Origin: Desulfosporosinus sp. FKB
GTDB taxonomy: Bacteria > Bacillota > Desulfitobacteriia > Desulfitobacteriales > Desulfitobacteriaceae
Assembly (NCBI RefSeq): GCF_002196705.1
Contig: NZ_NADJ01000038.1
Coordinates: 186,001 to 250,000 of the forward strand
DNA: 64,000 nt
Reading direction: 5' to 3'
A program made the translations under genes and the position numbers. The notes below the pieces were generated by a model. It had not been told where the DNA came from, ran no database searches, and saw only the letters and a program-made list of their open reading frames with translations. Positions 8,401-15,393 of the stretch are shown here, piece by piece. Each line of letters begins with the position of its first letter. The first letter of the stretch is position 1.

Positions 8401-10131
8401 TTATTTATGAAGATCATGTTTAATTAATTTTTTGTACAAGCCTGCTCGTGATAGTCCTAGACTTTTAGCGGCTTGTACTTTATTCCCGTTTACAGCATCC
8501 AACGCATAAATCAAGGCTTCTTTTTCAACGGCATCTAAGATGCTCTCCAGTGATCCACCCGAAAAATGGCGAGTTTCATTGCCCGCCAAGATCTGCAGAT
8601 AATTTGGTAAATGTTTCAATTGAACCTCCGAGCCATCAAGCATATTAAAGGCCCTCTCAATAATGTTCTCAAGTTCTCGGACATTCCCAGGCCAGCGATA
8701 ATTTAAGAAGACATTTCTTGTTTCTTCAGAAATACTTGTAACAGATTGAGCAAACTGCAAATTAAACTTCTTTATAAATGTATCAATCAGAGCATCTAAA
8801 TCTTCGATCCTGTCTCTAAGGGGAGGAATCGTTAACGTTACCACATTTAAACGATAATATAAGTCTTCACGAAATTGTTTTTCCCGTATCATTGTTTCCA
8901 GATCGCGATTCGTCGCTGCTACGAGTCGAACATGGATTTTTCGAGGCTTATTGCTGCCCAGACGTTCAATTTCACGTTCTTGAAGAACACGCAGCAATTT
9001 TACCTGCATAGCCATTTCCATATCCCCGATCTCATCCAAGAACAGGGTACCGCCATCAGCCAGTTCAAATTTTCCGATTTTGCCTCCTTTGCGGGCACCC
9101 GTAAAAGCCCCTTCCTCATACCCAAACAATTCCGATTCAAGAAGATTCCCTGGCACAGCCGCACAATTAACTTTTATAAAAGGGCCATCTTTGTTTAGAC
9201 TTTCCATATGAAGCAATTGGGCAAACAATTCTTTTCCAGTGCCGCTTTCGCCTCTTAAAAGTACGGTCGACTCGGATTTAGCAACTCTAAGTGCTATCTG
9301 AACTAAGGAAACCATGCGGGGGTTTTTCCCCTTTAAAAGCTCCAAGGCAGAAAAATTTTTTTCTAAAATAGTTTTCTTATAGTAATCAAGTTCCGAGCGT
9401 AAAGAATTCACCTTTTTGGTTAAAGCATAAAGTTCATTAACATCCTTAAATACAACTTTTCCCAAAGCACCGACTATTTTACCCTCTTGCGTAATAGGAA
9501 TCCTGCTGGCTATAATTTCATGACCATTTAAATCATGAATATATCCATGAACAGGTTGCCCCGTTATTAATACGTCCGTAAATTTTGGATTTTCATAAAT
9601 GTCTTGAATATGTTTTCCAATCATTTCCACAGGGGATTTATTAAAGAAATTGGCGAAAGCTTGATTTGTCATTGTTACGGTTCCCTTTTCATTCACAACA
9701 ATTAAGCCATCGTAAGCAGTATTTAGAACGACTTCAAGAGTGCGCTGAAGTTGTTTCGTTTTTTCATGTTCAATTACCATGTTGTCAATTAGATTTTGGA
9801 GAACTGTAATATCTTGAAAAACTGCAACAGCGCCCACCAATTCACCATGAATGTAAATAGGAGTGCGATTACTTAATAAAACCTTATTGTTCATGGTCAA
9901 CTGCTGACCCAACTCAGCGATTCCCTTTTCAAATACTCTCAACAGCCCTGTTCCAGGGAAATATGTTGTAATCGATTGCCCAACAAGGTCCCGATCCGGA
10001 GTTTGTAAAATATTATAGACAGCCCTATTAGCATATATTATTTGACCTTCTAAATTAATAGCAATTATCGCATTACTAGTATTATCGAGTATTTTTTCTA
10101 TTGGAATTGTGCCAGGCTGTTCCTCCAGCAT
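8401..10131 (-). CDS. Sigma-54-dependent activator, PAS-PAS-AAA+-Fis HTH
   Basis: The protein has two PAS domains (about residues 10-85 and 125-200), a short coiled linker, a sigma-54 AAA+ domain and a C-terminal Fis-type helix-turn-helix (KVQAAKSLGLSRAGLYKKL). The AAA+ part shows Walker A GESGTGKE and the sigma-54 contact loop GAFTGA, so it should be an active bacterial enhancer-binding protein. The PAS domains suggest sensing of a ligand or redox state. I prefer the ATG at 10131 (576 aa), nine bases after a G-rich site. A TTG at 10179 would add 16 residues. It lies upstream of, and codirectional with, the hbd operon, its likely target. Confidence 0.9.
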   Translation of the reverse strand: MLEEQPGTIPIEKILDNTSNAIIAINLEGQIIYANRAVYNILQTPDRDLVGQSITTYFPGTGLLRVFEKGIAELGQQLTMNNKVLLSNRTPIYIHGELVGAVAVFQDITVLQNLIDNMVIEHEKTKQLQRTLEVVLNTAYDGLIVVNEKGTVTMTNQAFANFFNKSPVEMIGKHIQDIYENPKFTDVLITGQPVHGYIHDLNGHEIIASRIPITQEGKIVGALGKVVFKDVNELYALTKKVNSLRSELDYYKKTILEKNFSALELLKGKNPRMVSLVQIALRVAKSESTVLLRGESGTGKELFAQLLHMESLNKDGPFIKVNCAAVPGNLLESELFGYEEGAFTGARKGGKIGKFELADGGTLFLDEIGDMEMAMQVKLLRVLQEREIERLGSNKPRKIHVRLVAATNRDLETMIREKQFREDLYYRLNVVTLTIPPLRDRIEDLDALIDTFIKKFNLQFAQSVTSISEETRNVFLNYRWPGNVRELENIIERAFNMLDGSEVQLKHLPNYLQILAGNETRHFSGGSLESILDAVEKEALIYALDAVNGNKVQAAKSLGLSRAGLYKKLIKHDLHK

Positions 10132-10272
10132 CGTTGAGAACCCCCCTGAAATTTCTGTATTGTCAATCTTATTCGACAAAGATCAAGGGAAATCCTTCTG
10201 CCATGGTTTGAAGCCTATCTCAGAAAGAGCCTGATTTCTCAAATATGTTTAATGAACAAATTGGTCCACTAA

Positions 10273-10314
10273 AACAAGATTGAGGAGTGCATCTACACAC
10301 TCCTCAATCTTGTT
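10273..10314 (-). terminator. Strong terminator of the 40-aa gene
   Basis: A perfect 17-bp stem (10273-10289 with 10298-10314) encloses an 8-base loop and is followed on the minus strand by TTTTAG. The stem includes two bases of the stop codon of the small gene. Confidence 0.85.
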
Positions 10315-10435
10315 AACCGTTATTGGGTATTGATCTTTGAATATTTCGTTCTTTTTGAGTATCATATTCGGTATAATGGGGATCAGATTTGGTAACAGGA
10401 GATTTGGGACGTGAAACTTTTTTGCGCGTGCCCAT
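10313..10435 (-). CDS. Small basic protein, 40 aa, unknown
   Basis: A short reading frame of 40 codons starts with ATG six bases after a strong GGGAGG site and ends at the edge of a strong terminator, so it is a complete small transcription unit. The product begins MGTRKKVSRPKSP and is rich in lysine, arginine and charged residues. It has no membrane segment or cysteine. I do not recognise a family. The ribosome site and the tight terminator argue for a real gene; a regulatory RNA is the alternative. Confidence 0.65.
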   Translation of the reverse strand: MGTRKKVSRPKSPVTKSDPHYTEYDTQKERNIQRSIPNNG

Positions 10436-10566
10436 ATTCATCCTCCCTTTTAGCAAAAATTATGACCCGTTATAGTTTTTCCAAGAAACCGAGACTTATC
10501 CGAACATCAAAAATTATCACTTACGAGCTTTAATAGATTGACTATCTTATGAAATTCTATTCTATA

Positions 10567-10614
10567 TTATGATTCTCTTAAGGCTATAATTTATGATTCT
10601 TTTTAGGCTATAAT
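10567..10614 (+). repeat. Tandem 24-bp duplication upstream of Crp/Fnr gene
   Basis: Two adjacent 24-bp units (10567-10590 and 10591-10614) differ at only two positions. Each ends in GGCTATAAT, giving two TATAAT boxes 24 bp apart, 57 bp or more before the GTG start. This looks like a duplicated -10 region, although no good -35 box sits at the right distance. Confidence 0.75.
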
Positions 10615-10670
10615 GATACTATTGATAACGAAACTATTATTTTAGATTAATTCCTAAGAGGAGGTATGAC

Positions 10671-11396
10671 GTGTTAAACCAAGCGCAAATAAAAGAACGA
10701 TTAACAGATACACCCATTGCTGCCATGCCTGATAACTTTATCGATTTTTGCCTTACCCACGGTCGTACGCGGCTTTATGGTCCTAAACAATATCTTTATT
10801 TTCCCGGTGACGAAGGAAATACCCTATATTTTCTTTTATCCGGAAGAATCAGGTTATATTTAATGGGAGAATTCAATGAAAAAATCATTCGCGTTTTAAG
10901 CCCCCCGGTTTTCTTTCCCGAAATCGTTTTAGACGGAAGGCCATATCCTCATGCCGCACTTTCGATGGAAGAAACAGAAGTTTTAGCTTTAAATCGTGAT
11001 ACTCTAATACACTTCATTGAAAGGAACCCTTCTTCTCTTTGGGGTTTTTATAAAATGTTAGCATTGGATTTGCGTCGTTCCTATAGACAAATCAGAAATT
11101 TATCCATCGGTGATGCTCGCTTACGTTTAGGTGCCAAACTCTATGCCCTGGCCCATGTTCATGGTCAGCAGACCCCCAAGGGAATATTGATTACGATCCC
11201 TTTATCAGCCACGGAACTTGCCGGAATGTGCAGTTTGGCCAGAGAATCCGTCAGTCGTATTTTGAGTGAATTGAAGGATTCGAATTTAATAGAAATTGAG
11301 AAAAAAAACATCACAGTTTCTGATCCTCAGAAATTAAGCCAGTGGATACATGACCGCTCTGCGCGTTCTCATTCTTCTTCAGAGCAAGATCAATAG
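10671..11396 (+). CDS. Crp/Fnr-family transcriptional regulator
   Basis: This 241-aa protein has an N-terminal cyclic-nucleotide-binding-like beta-roll (about residues 25-130) and a C-terminal winged helix (about residues 160-225) with the recognition helix in SLARESVSRILSEL. No FNR-like N-terminal cysteine cluster is visible, so it is not an oxygen sensor of the classic FNR kind. The GTG start follows GAGGAGG; the nearby ATG is out of frame. It converges on, and overlaps by 86 bp, the siroheme-type protein on the opposite strand. In related anaerobes such regulators often control nitrogen-oxide or other respiratory genes. Confidence 0.9.
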   Translation: MLNQAQIKERLTDTPIAAMPDNFIDFCLTHGRTRLYGPKQYLYFPGDEGNTLYFLLSGRIRLYLMGEFNEKIIRVLSPPVFFPEIVLDGRPYPHAALSMEETEVLALNRDTLIHFIERNPSSLWGFYKMLALDLRRSYRQIRNLSIGDARLRLGAKLYALAHVHGQQTPKGILITIPLSATELAGMCSLARESVSRILSELKDSNLIEIEKKNITVSDPQKLSQWIHDRSARSHSSSEQDQ

Positions 11397-11988
11397 ATTC
11401 CAAGAAATGGGTTAATCGCTCTTGCTGATGTCCCTGAGCGATGTATTGCTGCAATGCTTCGGAAATCCAAGACACTACCTCTTCATCGTTTTTGACCTGA
11501 CCGGCCAACTTAGCAAATTGTGGGTGACGTCCAACCCGCCCGCCATAACTTATGGTCCATCCCTGTTGACCGACGGACAGAGTACCCGTCGGACAAACTC
11601 TTAGGCAATCTCCGCATGAAATACAGCTTGACCAATTAATAATAATTTCCCGGTTAATCCTTTTTATTGCCTTCTCTAAGCATGCACTGACACAAGCATT
11701 ACACTCTGCACACTGTTTTTGAGTAATTTGGGGAACAACATACCCGGATATGCCAAAATCCTTTATATCTGGCTGTGAGCACCCATTGGGGCAGCCAGAT
11801 ATACTAATTTTCGGTATATGATGATAGTGAATAGGGTTTATTTTTTGAGAAAGCGCTTGGATAAGATTTATGTCATTAAGTTTGTTCACCATTGTTTCAT
11901 AAAGATTTTGCCAATTACAAGCAGATTTAGGACAATTCGGCCGGCAATGTTCTAGCTGAAACCCATTCTGCTGCACATTTTGCTGCAT
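11311..11988 (-). CDS. Small siroheme-type 4Fe-4S protein with two ferredoxin clusters
   Basis: The 225-aa protein resembles the C-terminal half of nitrite/sulfite reductases. It has cysteines at 15, 19 and 24, then SGCPNGC (C66-x3-C70) in the setting used for the siroheme-coupled 4Fe-4S cluster, then two ferredoxin motifs: C93-x2-C96-x2-C99-x3-C103 and C122-x2-C125-x2-C128-x3-C132. At about half the length of a true dissimilatory reductase subunit, it lacks the usual N-terminal half-domain. The C24 spacing is atypical. Substrate is unknown; nitrite, sulfite or hydroxylamine reduction, or electron transfer, are possible. The ATG follows GGAGGG. The 3' end overlaps the Crp/Fnr gene. Confidence 0.75.
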   Translation of the reverse strand: MQQNVQQNGFQLEHCRPNCPKSACNWQNLYETMVNKLNDINLIQALSQKINPIHYHHIPKISISGCPNGCSQPDIKDFGISGYVVPQITQKQCAECNACVSACLEKAIKRINREIIINWSSCISCGDCLRVCPTGTLSVGQQGWTISYGGRVGRHPQFAKLAGQVKNDEEVVSWISEALQQYIAQGHQQERLTHFLESIDLALKKNENAQSGHVSTGLISEDQKL

Positions 11989-12172
11989 GAGATTTCCCTC
12001 CAGAGAAAAGTAAGTGTTAAAGTTTATCTTTACCCGATCCGCTGATAGTTTAACAGATTAATGTGTTTGTTGATGTGGTTTTAATCACAATCTCCCATTA
12101 ATATTTCAATAATTTATCTTAGAATTTCAGGACTTATTCGACAATCGTGAATTCGCTTTCTAATAGTACAAA

Positions 12173-12196
12173 AGGATGGAGATTTATCTCCATCCT
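12173..12196 (-). terminator. Terminator after phoU
   Basis: A perfect 10-bp stem (AGGATGGAGA with TCTCCATCCT) has a TTTA loop. On the minus strand it is followed by TTTTGTAC. It lies 62 bp past the phoU stop. Confidence 0.75.
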
Positions 12197-12257
12197 AAAA
12201 TTTTTTTAATTTGCTCGATTCGTTCTTCTATGTTCTCCCTTGTTCTGCTCTTGGATG

Positions 12258-12917
12258 CTAATCATTCAAATTAACTCGTTTTCCGGAACAGAGATAGACA
12301 ATTTCCTCTGAGACATTAGTACAATAATCTCCCAGTCGTTCTAAAAACCTGCAGGCAAAAAGCAGGTAATTAGCTTGCTGAACCTGATGAGGTTTTGTCA
12401 TCATAATAACTTTTAACTCTTCAAAAACTCGAGAATATATTTTATCCACATCATCATCCATTATAGCCATAGAAGCTGCAGCGTCGCAGTCTTCTTGGAC
12501 ATAGGCTTTAAGGCCAAGTTCAAGCATTTCTTTTACCGTATCACTCATTAGAGGAATATCTATTAACGGCTTGATCAATGATTCTTGACCTATTCTGTGG
12601 GTTAACTTTGCCAGATCAACAGACAAATCGCCCATTCTTTCCAGATATATAGAAATTTTTAAACCTGCCACAACTTTACGCAAATCACGGGCAAACGGTT
12701 GTTGGGTCGCAATCAAACGAATACAGTTTTCTTCAATAACTGCTTGCAGATCATTAACTACGGAATCGCCGGTTATTATAGTATTGGCTAAATCTAAGTC
12801 TTGATCAATTAAAGACTTTACCGCTAAGCCAATTCGTTCATCCACCATCTTCCCTAGATCAAGGATATTTAGGCGCAAATCTTCCAGATCTTGATCAAAT
12901 TTTTGACGCGTTGGCAT
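12258..12917 (-). CDS. phoU: Phosphate transport/signalling regulator PhoU
   Basis: The 219-aa protein has the two tandem three-helix PhoU repeats, including ERMGDLSVDLAKL and ERLGDYCTNVSEEIVYL, whose acidic patches bind metal ions in known structures. PhoU links the Pst phosphate transporter to PhoR signalling and restrains phosphate uptake. It stands alone here, without pstSCAB. The ATG follows GAGGGGG. Confidence 0.93.
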   Translation of the reverse strand: MPTRQKFDQDLEDLRLNILDLGKMVDERIGLAVKSLIDQDLDLANTIITGDSVVNDLQAVIEENCIRLIATQQPFARDLRKVVAGLKISIYLERMGDLSVDLAKLTHRIGQESLIKPLIDIPLMSDTVKEMLELGLKAYVQEDCDAAASMAIMDDDVDKIYSRVFEELKVIMMTKPHQVQQANYLLFACRFLERLGDYCTNVSEEIVYLCSGKRVNLND

Positions 12918-13328
12918 TTTTTCCAGCCCCCTCTCCCTCTAAAATTGCCTTATTATTATATGACTAACATCCAGATTTTAAAGTATCTTAAAGAAATTTC
13001 TTTATGTTATTTCCGTTTATATTCAATTCCTTAACTCTGGTTTGCCATAACCTCCTTATATTTTTACGTTATTTGGATACCTAAACGCTGTTGCAAGATT
13101 GGTTTATATACTAAGTTTAGCATCTCAATTTGTGATTGAAAAATCTGTCTTTCAGATTGCAAACACTTTTCTCTCCCGTACTCATCCTATAATTTGCATT
13201 TTTTTCATCGAAGTTCAATGTCTAAAGAGACAATGTCATGGGAATAATTTGAAACAAAAAGCCACGATAACCGTGGCCTTACTCAGATATGTCGTATGAA
13301 CACGTATTAAATACTATCTGCTAACCGG
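12918..13328. other. Intergenic stretch between phoU and CBS gene
   Basis: No convincing gene is seen in these roughly 410 AT-rich bases. The only recognisable element is the terminator hairpin at 13261-13277. On the minus strand near 13053 an AAGGAGG site is followed by a five-codon frame, too short and too close to be a supported gene. Confidence 0.6.
13261..13277 (-). terminator. Terminator after CBS-domain gene
   Basis: A 6-bp GC stem (GCCACG with CGTGGC) is followed on the minus strand by TTTTTGTTTC. It lies 52 bp past the stop of the CBS gene. Confidence 0.65.
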
Positions 13329-13745
13329 TTACTCCACCTTTCGTTGGAGCAATAACTGAGAGCAATATTCGATCATCTCGCGTCGCCGCACAATTCCAAT
13401 GAACGTTTGTTGGTCATCAACAACAGGAACAAAATTTTGTACGACTGCTCGAGAAATCAAATCCTCTATTTGGGCATCAATAGTTACAGGCAAATTTTGA
13501 ACATGTTGTTCCACTTCACTTAAATGAATGTCTTCCGTATTATGAAAGGTTAAACCAGGAGTATTTTTTAGCTTCCAAAGCAAATCTCCTTCAGTGATGG
13601 TTCCGATATATTTTCCATCATTATTGATAAGAGGGACCGCCGAATAACTATGATACTCCATCCTTTCCAATGCTTGGCGCATTGTCGCATTTTCTTTTAA
13701 ATAGACTATATCCTTCTTAGGTATAAGAAAAAAAGCTACATTCAT
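13329..13745 (-). CDS. CBS-domain protein
   Basis: The product contains a pair of CBS motifs (about residues 8-60 and 80-135). Signature stretches are YSAVPLINNDGKYIGTITEGDLLW and FVPVVDDQQTFIGIVRRREMI. CBS pairs bind adenine nucleotides and act as energy or ligand sensors. No other domain is attached. I set the start at the ATG at 13745 (138 aa), downstream of a GGAG element; an upstream ATG at 13775 lacks a ribosome site. It is monocistronic. Confidence 0.88.
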   Translation of the reverse strand: MNVAFFLIPKKDIVYLKENATMRQALERMEYHSYSAVPLINNDGKYIGTITEGDLLWKLKNTPGLTFHNTEDIHLSEVEQHVQNLPVTIDAQIEDLISRAVVQNFVPVVDDQQTFIGIVRRREMIEYCSQLLLQRKVE

Positions 13746-13929
13746 ATATAATCTACGCTCCGTTAATAAAATCATGGAAGGTTTACTATATTCAATAAGG
13801 AATAATCAATCTGTTTAAAAATCATAAACGTTTAGGATATCTATTTATTATTATAGATAAACCCTTTCCAAAAGAAAAGATAAATCCAGCAACTAATACA
13901 TTATACTTTAAATGGTTATAAACACAAAA

Positions 13930-14703
13930 CTAAAAATGTTTACTAAAACGGTTTAATAAGTTCACTAAACTCTCCGGGGTAAATTGCAAAAGAGTTGGCT
14001 TAGTGGAAGAGGATTCTGGTAAAGGCTTGGCTCCCGTAGTTTGGGGAGGTACCACAGCCCGGACAAAAATTGTTGCTAGTAATTCTAAAATAAGCATCGG
14101 TAACGCTCCGCGCAATCCTGGAAACGTTACAACCGGTAGTAATATAAAAACAGTAGGGCCATAAGGATTAGCTACAAAATCCCCCCAAACTGCCAAAGCG
14201 AAAATAACTGGGGCTTCAGGTGTTTCTGTAGTCCCGGAAGATATATCAGTTGGTAAGCTCGTTGATTGACTATTTAAAGATTGAACCACTGAAGGTTGAA
14301 TATTACTACTAGACACAGACGCTAAAAAATCTTGCAAATCGCTGACTGACATTCGAACAGTTTGCTCCGGAGAGATAACTGTACCAGGTTTAATTGTGCT
14401 TAATTCTAGTCCAAACAAACGATTACCTAAAAATAGAAAAAGCTGAGCAGCAATTAGAATACCAAGTGATGCAAATACTTTTCCCGTTAATAATGGTTGA
14501 AGGAAAAAGAGAGAAGAACTTCCCGGCAAGGAACTAACCGGAGAAAAAAGAGAGATTCCAAAATTCAAGGGTTCTTTTGAAGAATTTACGACACTTACCA
14601 ATGGGTCACAAGCATTCGACATTACCAAAGGTTTATCAAAGGAGGACGCAATTTTTTTTTGAGTAATTTGATCTAAAGGAGACGTCGAATAATTGTCGCT
14701 CAT
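13930..14703 (-). CDS. Membrane protein of unknown function
   Basis: The 257-aa protein has a polar Ser/Thr-rich N-terminus and a hydrophobic segment near residues 75-95 (ASLGILIAAQLFLFLG). A Ser/Gln/Thr-rich linker follows, then two hydrophobic stretches between about residues 160 and 215 (TVFILLPVVTFPGL, LPMLILELLATIFV). I recognise no family. A GGAGAGGAG site precedes the ATG. A possible 19-codon frame ends 25 bp upstream. The low-complexity linker suggests a surface- or spore-associated protein, but this is a guess. Confidence 0.7.
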   Translation of the reverse strand: MSDNYSTSPLDQITQKKIASSFDKPLVMSNACDPLVSVVNSSKEPLNFGISLFSPVSSLPGSSSLFFLQPLLTGKVFASLGILIAAQLFLFLGNRLFGLELSTIKPGTVISPEQTVRMSVSDLQDFLASVSSSNIQPSVVQSLNSQSTSLPTDISSGTTETPEAPVIFALAVWGDFVANPYGPTVFILLPVVTFPGLRGALPMLILELLATIFVRAVVPPQTTGAKPLPESSSTKPTLLQFTPESLVNLLNRFSKHF

Positions 14704-14728
14704 AATCTTACTCCTCTCCTAACATAAA

Positions 14729-14788
14729 TTATGAACGATCTTTAAAAAATGTAACTTTATTGATTGGGAACTTTTTCGGTTCACCCAT
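14729..14788 (-). CDS. Possible 19-aa peptide upstream of membrane gene
   Basis: An ATG seven bases after AAGGAGA opens a 19-codon frame starting MGEPKKFPINKV and ending in TAA 25 bp before the next gene's start. It is basic and lacks a signal or membrane segment. It could be a leader peptide coupled to the downstream gene or a tiny protein. Only the ribosome site and arrangement support it. Confidence 0.45.
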   Translation of the reverse strand: MGEPKKFPINKVTFFKDRS

Positions 14789-15393
14789 TGCGATGTCTCC
14801 TTGTAAATCATAAAAAAATTGCAATTGAATAAAACTGCCAATACAACTTAATTATGATGCAAGTCCCATCTTAATGGTGATATAGGTATTTATTATGGAT
14901 TAAGAAAATTATATTTATTGAATTTAAAGCAAAAATTGCCTCTAAACTCTTCAACTCCATTCTTGCAAGAAAAATATTTGTTTATAGAACGCTAAAACGT
15001 TTATTTAATGGCATATAGTAGTATAATTCGACATTTAGCATCCATATATTAAATTAATATTGAGCATGTTGACATAATACGACCTCAATGATAGTCTTTG
15101 ACTATAAGAAAAACGCAGGTGTATTATTAGTAATTTCTTAAATGAAATTACCGAATAATTGCTAAACGTTTTGAGGTTATTTTTCATGTTTTAAGTGTAA
15201 AGATTCACAATAAAAGTGAATTATTTCACTTGTTGGACTTTTCTAAATATTATTATTTAAAGGAGTGGATAGGACAGGAGCATAGTGGAAGTTTGACACC
15301 AGATCCTGGTCATAGGGCTGCACAAGTTTTTAAGTGTTGTAGTTTCCTAATCCTCGGCAATGCTGAGAGTTTATTTAAATTGGAGGGAGTTAA
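14789..15393. other. Long intergenic region upstream of EMO-like gene
   Basis: About 600 AT-rich bases contain no supported gene. Features visible are an 8-bp inverted repeat GTAATTTC/GAAATTAC at 15130-15151, an AAGTGAA-TTAT-TTCACTT repeat at 15214-15231, a short ACCAG-ATC-CTGGT hairpin near 15298-15310, and a weak sigma-54-like element at 15307-15322. The length and these elements suggest complex control of the downstream gene. Confidence 0.55.
15307..15322 (+). promoter_or_regulatory. Weak sigma-54-like promoter upstream of EMO-like gene
   Basis: TGGTCA-TAGGG-CTGCA keeps the invariant GG (15308-15309) and GC (15320-15321) at the exact GG-N10-GC spacing, but departs from consensus in the rest of the -24 box. 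It would give a leader of about 60 bases. The 7-bp inverted repeat at 15214-15231, roughly 85 bp upstream, could be an activator site. It is much weaker than the hbd promoter. Confidence 0.35.

Noticed and set aside
13040-13065. AAGGAGG followed by ATG on the minus strand
   Set aside because: The frame has only five codons and the spacing to the ribosome site is too short.
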